Source: Stentor coeruleus (Eukaryota; Ciliophora; Heterotrichea; Heterotrichida; Stentoridae). From it: 60,805 bases of DNA. The stretch is from positions 1 to 60,805 of the forward strand of contig MPUH01000364.1 of assembly GCA_001970955.1 (NCBI GenBank), written 5' to 3'. The notes under the pieces are model-generated. The model saw only the letters and a list, made by a program, of their open reading frames with translations. It was not told the DNA's origin and made no database searches. Shown piece by piece: positions 11,020-22,065 of this stretch (position 1 is its first letter; every line of letters starts with the position of its first letter). Position numbers and translations under genes: made by a program.

Positions 11020-11412
11020 TATATTATTTAAATACTCCCGCTTTATTGTTTTTTTGTATGAGATGAAAGGGGTTTTTTTGGTTTGGATGGCGGAGAAGGT
11101 AATTTAAGAGTTTTTTTAGCCTGGAAGAGATGGGGAGGTAGGATGTGATTAGGTTTTTAGGGGGAAGTTGGAGAATGAGAAAGAAACGCTTAGATTAAAT
11201 TTGGGAAATTATGCAATATGGAAGGATTTTAATATGATATTAAGTTTGATATTGTATATTTTTTGATTTAGTTGAAGATTAAATTAAGAGTTTTGTATTT
11301 CTATGTTGGAAAGCTTGTAAATTTAGTATTTTTTATATTTAGTTTGTGAGTTTAGATTTAAATTGTATATAAAAAAAATGATATTATAAATTCTTAGCTT
11401 AGCATATTAACA
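11020..11412. other. G+T-rich spacer with extreme strand skew
   Basis: This 393-bp spacer holds no gene. On the plus strand G far outnumbers C over most of its length (11041-11340), as in the other 5' flanks of minus-strand genes here. Confidence 0.6.
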
Positions 11413-13377
11413 TTAAGCAAAACTTGCATTACACAAATGTCTATCATAGCAGCTTCTTTCTAAACTGCTAAAAATACCGCAATGCCCACAAGTTACAGGC
11501 ATTATATATCCAGCTTTTTTCATCCATAACTGAGACATACTGGTATCATTATCGTAGGATAATTGTTTTTGAGCTTTTATCTGAAGCTCTTCACTTATTT
11601 TTTCAAAAATTCTTAATAGAGTCTCAAGTTCAGGGATAATCGTGCAGTTTTCATACATTTTAATCCTTTGAATATTAATCCTTATATCCATAACACCTTT
11701 AGTTATAGATATATAATTGTAATAACGACTAAAATTTTTGTTTAAACCCCAGACTTCTAAGACACAAAGCCAAAGATGAACTTGTAAATATAAAAATTTC
11801 CCTTCTAATAAACTTTTCAAAGGCAAACCACATGATTCAATATCTGTAATTGTGTCTATAATTTTATTAAGAAAACTTTTATACTCCTGATCCTCAGCTT
11901 CTGTTCTCATAACCCTAGCAATCTCAGTTTTCTCAGGGTTTTTCTTTTGCCAGATTTCAATTATTTTTTTTAATGCTATACACAGTTCATTACAATCATT
12001 TTGTGTTAAAATACTTGTATGGGTTGATTTATTTTTTAAATAAACTCGTTTTATTGATATTTTTGAATCTTCTATAATTTTATACGCAATAGCTGATTTC
12101 AATGAAGCAAGGTCAGAAATAATTTTATCAGATGGGTCGAAGGCTAGAAGTTTGTAACAATTGAGTTTTAGATATGGGGAAACTGAGTCGATATCTGAAA
12201 GCCCGGTAATAAAAAAGCATAAATAAGCAAGTTTACCTAGGGAAAAAAGAATAGTATTAGAGAGGCTGCTAAATGTTCGGTCAGCAAAGAGAAAATCAGG
12301 ATTTGTAGACTGAGAAACATGTATAGCAATACATCCACCTAAAGATTCCCCGTGGATGCCGAATTTGTAAGAGGGGAGAAGGGATTTTATATGGTTGGCT
12401 AGAAGTTCCCCATCTGAGACTAAGTTTTTCAAGTCTGGCTTTCCTGAGCTTTTACCAAAACCCCGATAGTTCCATAAGAAAACATCGACTCCTCTTCCAA
12501 CATAAAATTCCAGCCACTCGCTTTGGAAATACGTAAACTCATACAACCCAGCATTAGGATTACAAAACATAATCGCTGTGCTCTTTGAATTCTCTGGTAT
12601 AACTCTCATACTATATATCCCTTACCAGTTTATCATAAATTTCCCACATTGTAACTTGATTTCTTCACAATTAAATCTCTTCATCAAATCAGCTCTCATA
12701 TAATCCAAAGTCCCAATCATATCATTAAACATCCACCTATACCCAGCACAAATCGCATGTTTTGGTGCATAACATCTATAAAGCTCTTTATCTATTTTTG
12801 ATAATATTTCTATAGCAGTATCAATTTTGTCCCAAGAATCTTCAGTATTTAAGACTATATTTTCGATTAATTGATTTTCAAACTTTATATCTAACCACTC
12901 ATAAACTGAATATTTTGTTGTGTTGTTAATTAAAACTTCAGTATTTTCAAGGATTTCCTTTAGTTCTATAAGAAGGGTATAGAAATCTTTTTGATAACTA
13001 CTCATTTTCTTAGTCAATGATGCATAGTTTTCTATAAGAGTATTTATTAGGATTTTTGAGTTGTGTATATGAAATTCTTGTAGCTGGAAATTATTAGATT
13101 TTAGGTTTTCTAGATAATCTTTGAGGCTTTTGAGTTTTTCACTGAGTTGTATGGAGATTTCTTTTAGGTAATTGACTTCTATGCTTCGTCGACAAAAATA
13201 AAAGTATCCTGGGAAAATTGAAATATAGACAGCTTTTCTTATTGTAAACCAGAGGATGAGGAAGAAGATTATGATACCACCTGGAATAGAGATCTTGTCA
13301 ATTAGGGAGTAGATGACTCCTAGGGTTATTAGGAGGATTAGTAAGATTGTAGCTAAAAGCAGTAATTTTGCACTCAT
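11413..13377 (-). CDS. membrane-anchored alpha/beta hydrolase (one 15-nt intron), 649 aa
   Basis: Two adjacent minus-strand frames are joined by the 15-nt intron GTAAGGGATATATAG at 12611-12625, splitting codon TG|T. Residues ~3-55 hold two hydrophobic membrane segments. About 180 residues of helical, probably cytosolic sequence follow. From residue ~252 lies an alpha/beta hydrolase core: FLWNYRGFGKS, then the nucleophile elbow HGESLGG with Ser340, then AFDPSDKI as the likely acid region and KSTHTSIL as the likely catalytic His region. The C-terminus is Cys/His-rich (CGHCG...CYDRHLC), possibly metal-binding. The fold resembles the Bem46/ABHD13 group of serine hydrolases; the substrate is unknown. 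Without splicing, the domain would start without its membrane anchor. Confidence 0.8.
12611..12625 (-). other. 15-nt intron in the alpha/beta hydrolase gene
   Basis: GTAAGGGATATATAG on the minus strand. It contains an in-frame TAA; removal fuses the membrane-anchor frame to the hydrolase frame in phase. Confidence 0.93.
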
Positions 13378-13695
13378 ATTTAAAATTTCAAGATAGTAAA
13401 TGGAATATTACAATAGGATATAGGGAAAATGATTTTAAGGTTTTTTTAGTTAATAGGAGGTTATTACAAAATATATTATAAAAAAACATATCTTAACAAT
13501 CATAACTAAAACCAAAAGCTATAATCAATATACATAAATAAAAAAATCACACAAAATAACCTCAATTTAATCCAACAACCCCCATTTCATCATAAAAAGC
13601 CACTCCAACTTCATAAAAAAATCTTTTCACAAAAAAAAAAAAATTTAAATCCTAATCCTAATATGTTTCTTATTAATACAAATTATCCAAATTAA
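13378..13695. other. C-rich, G-poor spacer
   Basis: A 318-bp spacer without a gene. From 13501 to 13620 the plus strand has about 30 C and only 2 G. A run of 13 A lies near 13631-13643. Confidence 0.6.
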
Positions 13696-14649
13696 TTACT
13701 TTAAAGGTGTAGCAACCAGAAGTATTAAATATCGTGCTGAATAAAACTTACAATTATTTAAATCTTGAGGTGTAAGTACAAGGGCAGTATTATCACTTAC
13801 CACAATATCATTATAAGGAATTCTAGCGAATAATATTGGAGGAATATTATATTGCTCATTGTGTATATATAAAGAATTATCAAATATTTGTTGTGAGTTT
13901 TTTTGTCTTAAAGCAAAAAACATCTTAAAGCTTGAAATTGTAGTTATAGCTAAATAAACACTGGTTTCAGTGTATATATAAGCTAGGCTGTTTGTTTTTT
14001 CAGTTTTTCTTATACAGTAAAGAGTTATTTTTACTAGCTCGTTTACGTAGAAAAAGTAGGAAAAATACAAGAAATTTTTTAGTTGGAAGATTTTGTTTGA
14101 AACTTCAGGTAAAATAAGCTGAATGTTTGCCCTTTGGAGATTGAAAAACCTAATTTGCATGTATTTGATGATTTTTATACAGCTGCTTGAACAGTAGTAA
14201 AAAAGCAACCCAACAACAATAAGGATTAATGGGGCGAGATTTTCTTCAGCTATAAGATAGGCACTAAATGATAAATAGACTAAACCCATAATAATCCCTA
14301 TAGATATGATTTCTATTCTTGTTAAAGTCTCTCTTAATATACAGAAACCTCGGCTTATTAAAGATAAAGTTGTATACATAAAAGTATAGTAAAGGATAAA
14401 TGTTGATGTTGTGGCTATACCCCAATAAGCAGCATCTTCTTTAGTTTTACAATATAGTAAACTAAGGCCGTAGAAGATAGTATGCAAAGTTTGGAACAAA
14501 AGGACAAAAAATATCATTTTGTGTAATGTTTTAGTACTTTCAGTTGAGAACACCCAAGTGTTAACTCCCCACCAAAAAGTAAATACCGACCAGACAATAG
14601 AAAAGGATGTGTAAATATACCCTTGTGTTGAATTAGCCTCGCATACCAT
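13696..14649 (-). CDS. multi-pass (about seven TM) membrane protein, 317 aa
   Basis: Hydrophobic segments lie at about residues 12-32, 44-66, 76-98, 113-133, 139-160, 190-212 and 225-247, followed by a ~70-residue C-terminal tail, presumably cytosolic. The topology is compatible with a seven-helix receptor, but no GPCR motif such as DRY or NPxxY is visible. A loose resemblance to GOST/ITR-type seven-TM proteins is only an impression. Its start codon lies 43 bp from the divergent Aurora-like kinase, so the two genes share a bidirectional promoter. Confidence 0.65.
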   Translation of the reverse strand: MVCEANSTQGYIYTSFSIVWSVFTFWWGVNTWVFSTESTKTLHKMIFFVLLFQTLHTIFYGLSLLYCKTKEDAAYWGIATTSTFILYYTFMYTTLSLISRGFCILRETLTRIEIISIGIIMGLVYLSFSAYLIAEENLAPLILIVVGLLFYYCSSSCIKIIKYMQIRFFNLQRANIQLILPEVSNKIFQLKNFLYFSYFFYVNELVKITLYCIRKTEKTNSLAYIYTETSVYLAITTISSFKMFFALRQKNSQQIFDNSLYIHNEQYNIPPILFARIPYNDIVVSDNTALVLTPQDLNNCKFYSARYLILLVATPLK

Positions 14650-14692
14650 GTTTATCCCATATATACGAATATCATTTTAACATATTCACTAC
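14650..14692. promoter_or_regulatory. 43-bp bidirectional promoter
   Basis: Only 43 bp separate the divergent start codons of the seven-TM gene (minus) and the Aurora-like kinase gene (plus). The spacer is AT-rich and contains ATATATAC. Both promoters and both 5' leaders must fit here or reach into the opposite coding region. Confidence 0.6.
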
Positions 14693-16732
14693 ATGCAGCC
14701 TAAAAAGCCACTAAAAAAGCTGCTATTCCAAGCTCCACCTCTCGACGGGGACAAAGAAACCTCTAAACTCGACTACAGCTTCGAGCTCAAAATTGGCGAC
14801 GGGGCTTTCGGCCAGGTCTGGCGCGTCAAACACAAAAAAACATGCAAACTTTACGCCTGTAAACAAGTCTCCAAAGAAAAAGTTTTCAAAATGCTCGAAC
14901 AATTTCGTAGGGAAGTTATGATCATGTATGAAATTTCCCATCCACATATAATCTGCTTATATCATCATTTTGAAGACCCCAAGTATTTTTATCTGATCAT
15001 GGAACTTGCTGAAGGTGGAAGTTTATTTTCAAAATTAGTCACTGATAAAATGTTTGGAGAAAAAGTTGCCTTTCAATATTTTTGTGAAGTTCTTAGTGCT
15101 GTTGAATATTTACATATGCATAACCCTGCGATTATACATAGGGATATCAAACCTGAAAATATATTGTTGGATAAGAAAGGGTCATTAAAACTCACAGATT
15201 TTGGATGGTCGAATTTTTCAGAAGAAGGTGTACCGAGATATACAATGTGTGGAACATATGAGTATTTAGCCCCAGAAATGGTTAAAGAAACAGGGCATAC
15301 ACCTGCTGTTGATGTTTGGTGCTTGGGAATACTTTTATTTGAGTTATTTTGTGGATTTACTCCGTTTAAAGCTTCGTCTAAAGAACTGGTTATTGAGAAT
15401 ATAACTAAAGGTAAAATCAAATTCCCGAAAAATGTACCAGCACAAGCTAAGGATTTGATATCGAAAATACTTGAAAGAAACCCGTTGAAACGTATAAGTA
15501 TTGAAAAAATCAAATTGAGTGACTGGTATAAAAGCCTTGAAAATAAAAAAACTCTTCCACCGACACCAGTAAAAAACAACATCCATCCTATAAACCTTCC
15601 TGAAACTGGAGGTAAAGCTAGAATTGATTCTTTAAGAAGAAGCCTAAACAAAATCCAGGATGAAATCTCAACTGAAGGACACGAAATGAGGCTTATCAAA
15701 GAAAAAATCCTAGGAATCAATAAACTCATAAGAGAAAACACAAGAATCCTCAAATTAACTGAACAAAAAATACTAAAAAAAAGAATCGAAAGCCTTGATT
15801 TGGATCACAGCAATCGAGAAACAGGAGAATATATCTCAGATGCAAGGGTCCAGTTAGAAAAATGCCAAAGCGATGTCGATCTGAAAAAATACATAGAAAA
15901 AATCTCTGAAATGCAAGAAAAAACCCTAAAACTTGATGAAGAAACTAAAAACTGCCAGGAAAAAGCTAAAGATTTATCCAACGAAATCGAACTTGCCTCA
16001 GAAAACCTCACAGATCGTGAAAGATACTATGCTAATTTGTTACAATATTTCAAAAAACTTAAAGCTAAAGGATCAGGATTGCATAGAAGTAAAGCTTCAC
16101 AAGTATCAAGTCTTCAAGCATCTTGTGAGTTTTTAAAAAATCAGATTAATGAACATGAAAAAATTGTTGAAATGATGGAAACTGGGGAATCAAGGATTAT
16201 TAGAGAGATTATGAATTATATCAAATCTGCTAAAGATAAAATTACAAGCCAGTATTTTATTGAAGAAAAAATTAAGAATATTGAAGATATGGCTTATTTA
16301 AAAGAAGTAGAGATTGAAAAACTTAAAGTTTATTATACGGGGAAAAAGAATTTTGTTCATAAGGTTTTAAGGGTTGATAAGGAGAGGATATTGAAAGAAA
16401 CGTTGGATATGAGCATGAGGCAGGAGAGGAAGAATAAAGAAATTTATGAGATGAAAGAAAATATTAGGAATCAAATTGCCTTATCGAGAGGGATGGAGAA
16501 AAAATATATACTCGATACAATTGATCTTGATAACACAAAAAACTCAATGACGGTAAGAAAAATATAGGACTTGCTTGTGAAAAGCAAAACTGTTGAGAAT
16601 AACATCCTGAGATGCAGAAGGGACCGGGTGCGTTTAAAAGCGCTTATACGTATCAGACAAAAAGAAATAGAAAAAATCGAAATGGAACTAGGCACAATCA
16701 AAGCGAGTATATTAAGAATAGACTGCCTATAA
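14693..16732 (+). CDS. Aurora-like Ser/Thr kinase with long C-terminal coiled coil, 674 aa
   Basis: The kinase domain spans residues ~28-284: Gly-rich loop GDGAFGQV, Lys57 in YACK, Glu74, HRD at 149-151 (HRDIKPEN), DFG at 169-171 followed by WS as in Aurora kinases, the activation loop TMCGTYEYLAPEM with Thr184, and the usual WCLG and FTPF motifs. All catalytic residues are present. Auroras control mitotic spindle and chromosome segregation, and basal bodies in some protists. Unusually, a ~390-residue helical, Lys/Glu-rich coiled coil follows; typical Auroras end soon after the kinase domain. The intron GTAAGAAAAATATAG (16553-16567) hides the last 55 codons: after splicing the frame runs on from Met-Thr to TAA at 16730-16732. 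Confidence 0.88.
16553..16567 (+). other. 15-nt intron in the Aurora-like kinase gene
   Basis: GTAAGAAAAATATAG. It carries the TAG that would end the protein early; splicing extends it by 55 codons of matching coiled-coil composition. Confidence 0.9.
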
Positions 16733-16879
16733 AACTCATTTTTTCCCATAGTCTTTTTTTTTAAACCTAACACTTACATATTCATCAAATAAATCAATTT
16801 ATAATAGTAGTTTAATATTAAAGTTATAATCTAATATGTATTATAAATTGTAGAACTAAATCTAAGCTATAATATATTA

Positions 16880-17640
16880 GATAGTACTGAAGAATTTGCT
16901 GATGAAAATTCAGAAATTATTTTCACTAATGAAAAACTAATAAAATTTTCTCATGAATATTCTTTAGAAGATGTTCCTAATACATAAAATAACCAAAATA
17001 TTCAAAGGAAAATGAATTTCGATTATGGGAATGTGTAGAACTGAATGATATTGAAGGAGTTAAGAGATTACTTGATCTAGAAAAACACTCTCATTTTGTT
17101 GAGGATCAAAATGCTAAAGGATTAGATGATTTTACTACTTTACATACAGTATGTGCTTAGGATATAATATGATATTTTTAGAGTTTATAAAAGCACCTAA
17201 TAAAGCTGATGTTAATGATAGAACTTCATTACAGATGGCATCTTTATATTTAGCATCTTTACATAATCAGTTTCAGATTGTGAAGCTGTTAGTAGAAAAT
17301 GGAGCGGATATTAATTTAAAAAAAAAGATAAAAACATTACATTATGTATCTATGCAAGGGTATTCACATATTATTTAATGGATTTTACAGCAAAACCCTA
17401 GTTTGGAAGTTAATAACTTAAATCGCACCCCATACTATGTAAGTTTTAACTACGAAACTTTCAATACCTTTCTCAACTACAGTAAAAAAACTCTCTCTAG
17501 AACTACAAAAAACTGGTTATACTCAAGAAGTTCTTGGACAAACCCTTCTATATAACAGTCGAGAAGACTATATAAATCAGATCATAATCAAGTCATCCCA
17601 AAAGGTAACCATAAAGGATGTAAATTTTTTTTTCAAAAGG
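16880..17640 (+). pseudogene. ankyrin-repeat pseudogene
   Basis: Plus-strand fragments in different frames encode ankyrin-repeat sequence: LLDLEKHSHFVEDQN then DDFTTLHTVCA (17070-17156), then DRTSLQMASLYLASL and IVKLLVENGADINLK (17217-17322), then TLHYVSMQGYSHII (17334-17376). They are separated by a frame change near 17000, by TAG after 17155 with a second frame change, and by TAA at 17377, after which ILQQNPSLEVNNLN continues. No 15-nt intron repairs any break. Two or three of the stops occupy codons where an ankyrin protein could carry Gln, as expected from C-to-T decay. No start codon or matching intact copy lies in the window. Confidence 0.75.
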
Positions 17641-17847
17641 CAAAAGCTCCAACTAAAATCCAATGAAAAAATGTAATTCTTCCACCAAGTTCGTCCACAG
17701 TTTTAAAGTTTTAGGATGTATTATCATTATAAGGTTTAGAGACTTTAAGAAAATAAAAAACACAGAAAAGTTGTAGTTTTGGGTATATATAAAAGCTAAA
17801 ATTATAGATATATTGATTATTTTCTTAACGCACTAATGAAAAGCTTT

Positions 17848-20615
17848 TTAAAGAGATTTTATCTTCCACACATAAGCCATAGGATTTTCATCTATAGCTA
17901 GTAAAAACTTGTTATTTTTACTTAGAGCCAGCGATAATGACTTATGTTTCCAAGCCGCATTCAAGTATTCTTTCCCATTTGCAGCATCCCATACTTTTAC
18001 AGTATCATCACAGCACCCTGAAAATATAAACCCGTTACACTTAGAAATACCTACTCTTGATACTCCTTTACAATGTTTTTTAATTTCATTTATTTTTTTC
18101 ATTCTAACTAAATCCCAAACAGCCACATAACCATCCTCATCTCCAGAAACAAAAATTTTATTGATTTTATCAACCCCAATACTTAATATTTTATTTCCTA
18201 TACCTTTTAAAGAGCTCAATAAATCTCCTTTAGGTAAATTCCAGATTTTTACTGTGTAATCACTACTTCCAGATATAAGAAACTTTTTATTTTTAGTTAT
18301 CTTTACATCATTAATAGAATCTTGATGACCTTTCATAACAAGTTCTAAGCATTTTTTTTGTTTATTCCACATCCGTATAGTTTTATCTTCAGAATACGAA
18401 ATCACAACATTTTTATCATGAGTTTTTGTCAAGATTTTAGTATGCCCACTATGTTGTAAAGATTGTATTGGAGGATCTTGATCATTAGGAACTGTCCAAA
18501 TTATAATTTCCCCATCAACAGATCCTGAAATAACATATTTATTATCATTTGTTATTGCAAGTGAGCTTATTTTATTAGTATGTCCTACAAATTGATGAGT
18601 TATTATTTTTTGATTCACATCCAAAAGTTTTATAAAAGTGTTATCTGACGCAAATACTATAAGTTTTTCTTTACATAAAAGTTTAGGACATTCAGAATTT
18701 GTAAATTTGAAAGTATCTTTTATAATATTGTTTTGTAAGTAAATTGAATGCATATATCCGCTTTTTGACCCTAAAGAAACAAAAATTTCATCTTGGCTTA
18801 TTGATAAAGAGCTTATTAATACTCTGTTTATCGAAAGCCTATATTTGCATTCTAAATTAATAAGATCCCATAGATAGACCATATAATCAAAACCCCCTGA
18901 AATAGCTATTTTATTACTTTTTGATATTGCTAAAGAACAAATTCCTGCAGTATGTTTTTCAAGTTTATTTATTTTACGATGTTGAACTAAGTCCCAAATT
19001 ATCAAAGTTTTATCTTCGGAACCAGAAATCGCATATGGACTATTGTGATAAATTGATACACAAAAAACTGCACAAATATGATATTTAAGAATTGCAATTT
19101 GAATTTGTTTTACAATATCCCATATACGTACAGTTGTATCAAATGATCCTGATAAAACTTGAGTATTATCTGTTGAAATTGAAAGTGAATAAACAGCTCC
19201 TTTATGACCTTCAAATATACAAACCTGATATTTTTCTATAAGATTCCATACTTTTAGTGTATTATCTTCATGGGCAGATATTAAAAAATTATTATCACTT
19301 GTTATAGCTAGACAATTTACTATAGACCCTTCTTGCATTAAATAATACTTTTCTTGTATTTGATCTTCAGACCATGGTTGAATTATTACTCCTCTTTGGG
19401 CTGTAAGTAATATTGTTTTATTATTTTTTGTTATAGTAAATTTACCTTTATAGTAGTTTTCATTTACCAAAACTTTGATTAAACTTTTAGTTTTTAGACT
19501 CCATATATGCAATGACCCATCGTGTGCGCTAGAAAAAATATATTTATTATCTGAAGACATCATTAGACTTGTTATATTAGTGTTGTAGCATATAAACTCA
19601 GTTTTTAAATTATCTTTAAGAAAATTCCAGACAATAATTGAACCTTTTCTATTATATAAGTTAAGGCATGTTGCAAAATATTTTCCGTTTTCTGATATGC
19701 ACATATGAGTTGTAAATGTATTAAGAGATTTAAGGATAGGCAATTCTTTTTTTTCTGAGATATTCCAAACTTTAATATCAGTACTATTTGAACCTAATAT
19801 AATATGATCATTATCAGGAGTAAAAGTAAATTTATATATTTCATGGAAAAAAGTATGTAAGGACAAAATAACTTCTTTATTATAATAGGTCCATAGTCTT
19901 AATTCACCATTAGAAAAACTGCTAGCAATGTATCTCATATCTTTGGATAGCAAAATACATACAATATCATAAGAATCTTTAAGAAAAATTTCATCATAGT
20001 TTTGATTTAAATCCCAGACTCTAATAGTTTTATCTTTTGAACTTGAAACTAAAACNGGATTTTTTTAATTCATTTTTGTAATAGTAATGATTATATTAAG
20101 TATTTTATATGATTTTCTGAGATATTCCAAACTTTAATATCAGTACTATTTGAACCTAATATAATATGATCATTATCAGGAGTAAAAGTAAATTTATATA
20201 TTTCATGGAAAAAAGTATGTAAGGACAAAATAACTTCTTTATTATAATAGGTCCATAGTCTTAATTCACCATTAGAAAAACTGCTAGCAATGTATCTCAT
20301 ATCTTTGGATAGCAAAATGCATACAATATCATAAGAATCTTTAAGAAAAATTGCATCATAGTTTTGATTTAAATCCCAGACTCTAATAGTTTTATCTTTT
20401 GAACTTGAAACTAAAACTCTGTCATCATAAGATAAGGATATTGAGTTTACTTCATCTGTATGTCCTTTTAATATTTTTTTCAGCCCATAAGTAGGTAAAT
20501 CCCAAATCATAATTGTGAAATCATTTGAACATGTCATGAATTCTCTCTCTGTACTTGTTAGGAGGACTTGCTTTACAGAGTTAGTGTGACCTTCATAAAA
20601 AAGCTCTTGGGCCAT
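17848..20615 (-). CDS. WD40-repeat protein, ~801 aa, split by an assembly join
   Basis: The gene starts at ATG 20615 (MAQELFYEGHTN). The frame is broken by an artificial join: 20113-20417 repeats 19751-20055 at about 99% identity. Reading one copy only gives a continuous frame of about 802 codons ending at 17848. The product is almost wholly WD40 repeats, perhaps 14-15, with recurring GH...D..VKIWNL motifs (for example DYTVKIWNLPKG, DKTIRVWDL, DTTVRIWDI), enough for two seven-bladed propellers. No other domain is visible. WD40 propellers are interaction platforms; the partner is not evident. It was originally seen as two overlapping frames that share a stretch beginning LSKDMRYIASSFSNGEL. Confidence 0.88.
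19751..20417. repeat. assembly join with 305-bp near-identical overlap and 56-bp unmatched tail
   Basis: Positions 19751-20055 and 20113-20417 are 305-bp direct copies with two or so differences (for example AAAATAC versus AAAATGC at ~19958/~20318). N is at 20056. The 56 bp at 20057-20112 match neither side, so the right-hand contig ends in sequence that diverges from the gene after the codons for NISE. Confidence 0.9.
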
Positions 20616-20829
20616 AATCAATATAAAATTTATATTTATTTACTTTACACATAAAATTTTAATAAGAAGCCATTGGCAATTTTAAAAATTTATCAACACA
20701 AAGATGCTTTAATATCCAAACTACAAAAATTCCTCATTTTAGTCTGTTGGCAATATTTGACACTTATAAAACAATTTTTGCGAAAGGAAAAACCTATACC
20801 TTAGTTATCTATTCGTCTATTTAATCTAC

Positions 20830-21981
20830 TTAAAAAATTTCCACAAACCTTTCTGTAAAATTTTTTTCAAAAGGAATACCCAAAATTTCATAATAAGCTA
20901 TCTCTATAGCATGTATATGTGTAAATTGTATAATTTTTCGTATATCAGCGTAATAGCTATCAAAAATGGTTAAAGGACTAATATCATAAAGAACAGGCAT
21001 ATAATCATGTTTGACTATAAATTTAAACTGAAATACCTCAAACGTTCTTGGGTGCTTTACAATTTTGTTAAAGTTCATATTAAAATAATGGACTATTGTT
21101 ATTTTCATTTGTGTAATAATTTCATTATATATTTCTTCAGAGTAACTTTTTTTAATTTTTTCAGCGTTTAAATATTCGGAAAATGAAAAAAACTCAGGAA
21201 TCCCTTCTGCAAAATAAACTTTATATGGGGAAACTAACAATAAAGCATAACCATTCATAATAAACTCTGCTGTTCTTATAACTTTTTGAGCGTATCGATT
21301 GGGAAAAGGGCATTTTTCTCCGTCTTTCGTCGCTTTTCTAAATTCTTTTCCGGTTTTCTCAGTTATTTCTATTAGATTTGCCTTTTTATCAATACTTTTA
21401 ACTGACCATTGCCCATTGAAATTTCTTGTAAACTCTTGACATTGATCAATATCAGAAAGATCCCATGTTTCAAGAACTCTATTAGACATATCCACAGCTT
21501 TATAAGAATAAACTGTATTATTTATTCCTGATGAAAGAAATAAGGCTTGAGAATTTAGAATATGATTATAAATTTGACCTTCACATAAGAAATTCTTACC
21601 AATTTTATGATGTTTATGCCATGTTTGTAAGGATGAGTAAAAAAGTGTTATGCTACTTTCAAGATATCGATAGGGTGAAGTATCACGATTCATTCCAATA
21701 AATTGATCGATATTAGCTGATTTATAATAGGTTTGTATTAACTCTTTTATACTTTGATCAGGAGGTAAATCAGAATAAACAACTTTTTTTAAACCTTTTT
21801 TCTTTATAGTTTCGCTTACCAGATCACAGTAATTGTCTTGATTGATAATATTTTGGTGGCTGATTGATTCGTTTTTTGTGTCATAAAATTCTAAATACTT
21901 CATTTCTTGATTATCATTCCTAAACATCAAAACTACAAAGTTAATTGAGAAAACTACTAAGATAATCAATTTTCTTTGCAT
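20830..21981 (-). CDS. TTL-like protein with N-terminal signal anchor, 383 aa
   Basis: Residues 4-20 (KLIILVVFSINFVVLMF) form a signal peptide or anchor, so the rest is likely lumenal or extracellular. Two motifs recall tubulin-tyrosine-ligase-like ATP-grasp proteins: GYALLLVSPYKVYFAEGIPEF resembles the family's V...PL.iYl...G..RF segment, and FEVFQFKFIVKHDYMPVLYD resembles its F...G.DF..D....P.LlE.N segment. The metal-binding Glu and Asn of that last motif are replaced (LYDISP), so catalysis is doubtful. A lumenal location would also be odd for tubulin modification. A distant or pseudo-enzyme member is my best reading, at moderate confidence. Confidence 0.5.
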   Translation of the reverse strand: MQRKLIILVVFSINFVVLMFRNDNQEMKYLEFYDTKNESISHQNIINQDNYCDLVSETIKKKGLKKVVYSDLPPDQSIKELIQTYYKSANIDQFIGMNRDTSPYRYLESSITLFYSSLQTWHKHHKIGKNFLCEGQIYNHILNSQALFLSSGINNTVYSYKAVDMSNRVLETWDLSDIDQCQEFTRNFNGQWSVKSIDKKANLIEITEKTGKEFRKATKDGEKCPFPNRYAQKVIRTAEFIMNGYALLLVSPYKVYFAEGIPEFFSFSEYLNAEKIKKSYSEEIYNEIITQMKITIVHYFNMNFNKIVKHPRTFEVFQFKFIVKHDYMPVLYDISPLTIFDSYYADIRKIIQFTHIHAIEIAYYEILGIPFEKNFTERFVEIF

Positions 21982-22065
21982 TTATATCTTAATATTTTAA
22001 TCAATTAGTCTAAATTATTAATAAGTATTACTTTTTAGTGTTATTCTTATTCCCAAGCCCCCATA

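Noticed and set aside
15073..15753. A 226-codon minus-strand frame inside the kinase gene.
   Set aside because: It lies opposite the conserved kinase domain and has unlikely Ser/Phe/Ile-rich composition; a shadow of the real gene.
19751..20621. Two tandem WD40 genes sharing a duplicated segment.
   Set aside because: The duplicate sits at a single-N contig join like five others; one continuous gene is the simpler explanation.
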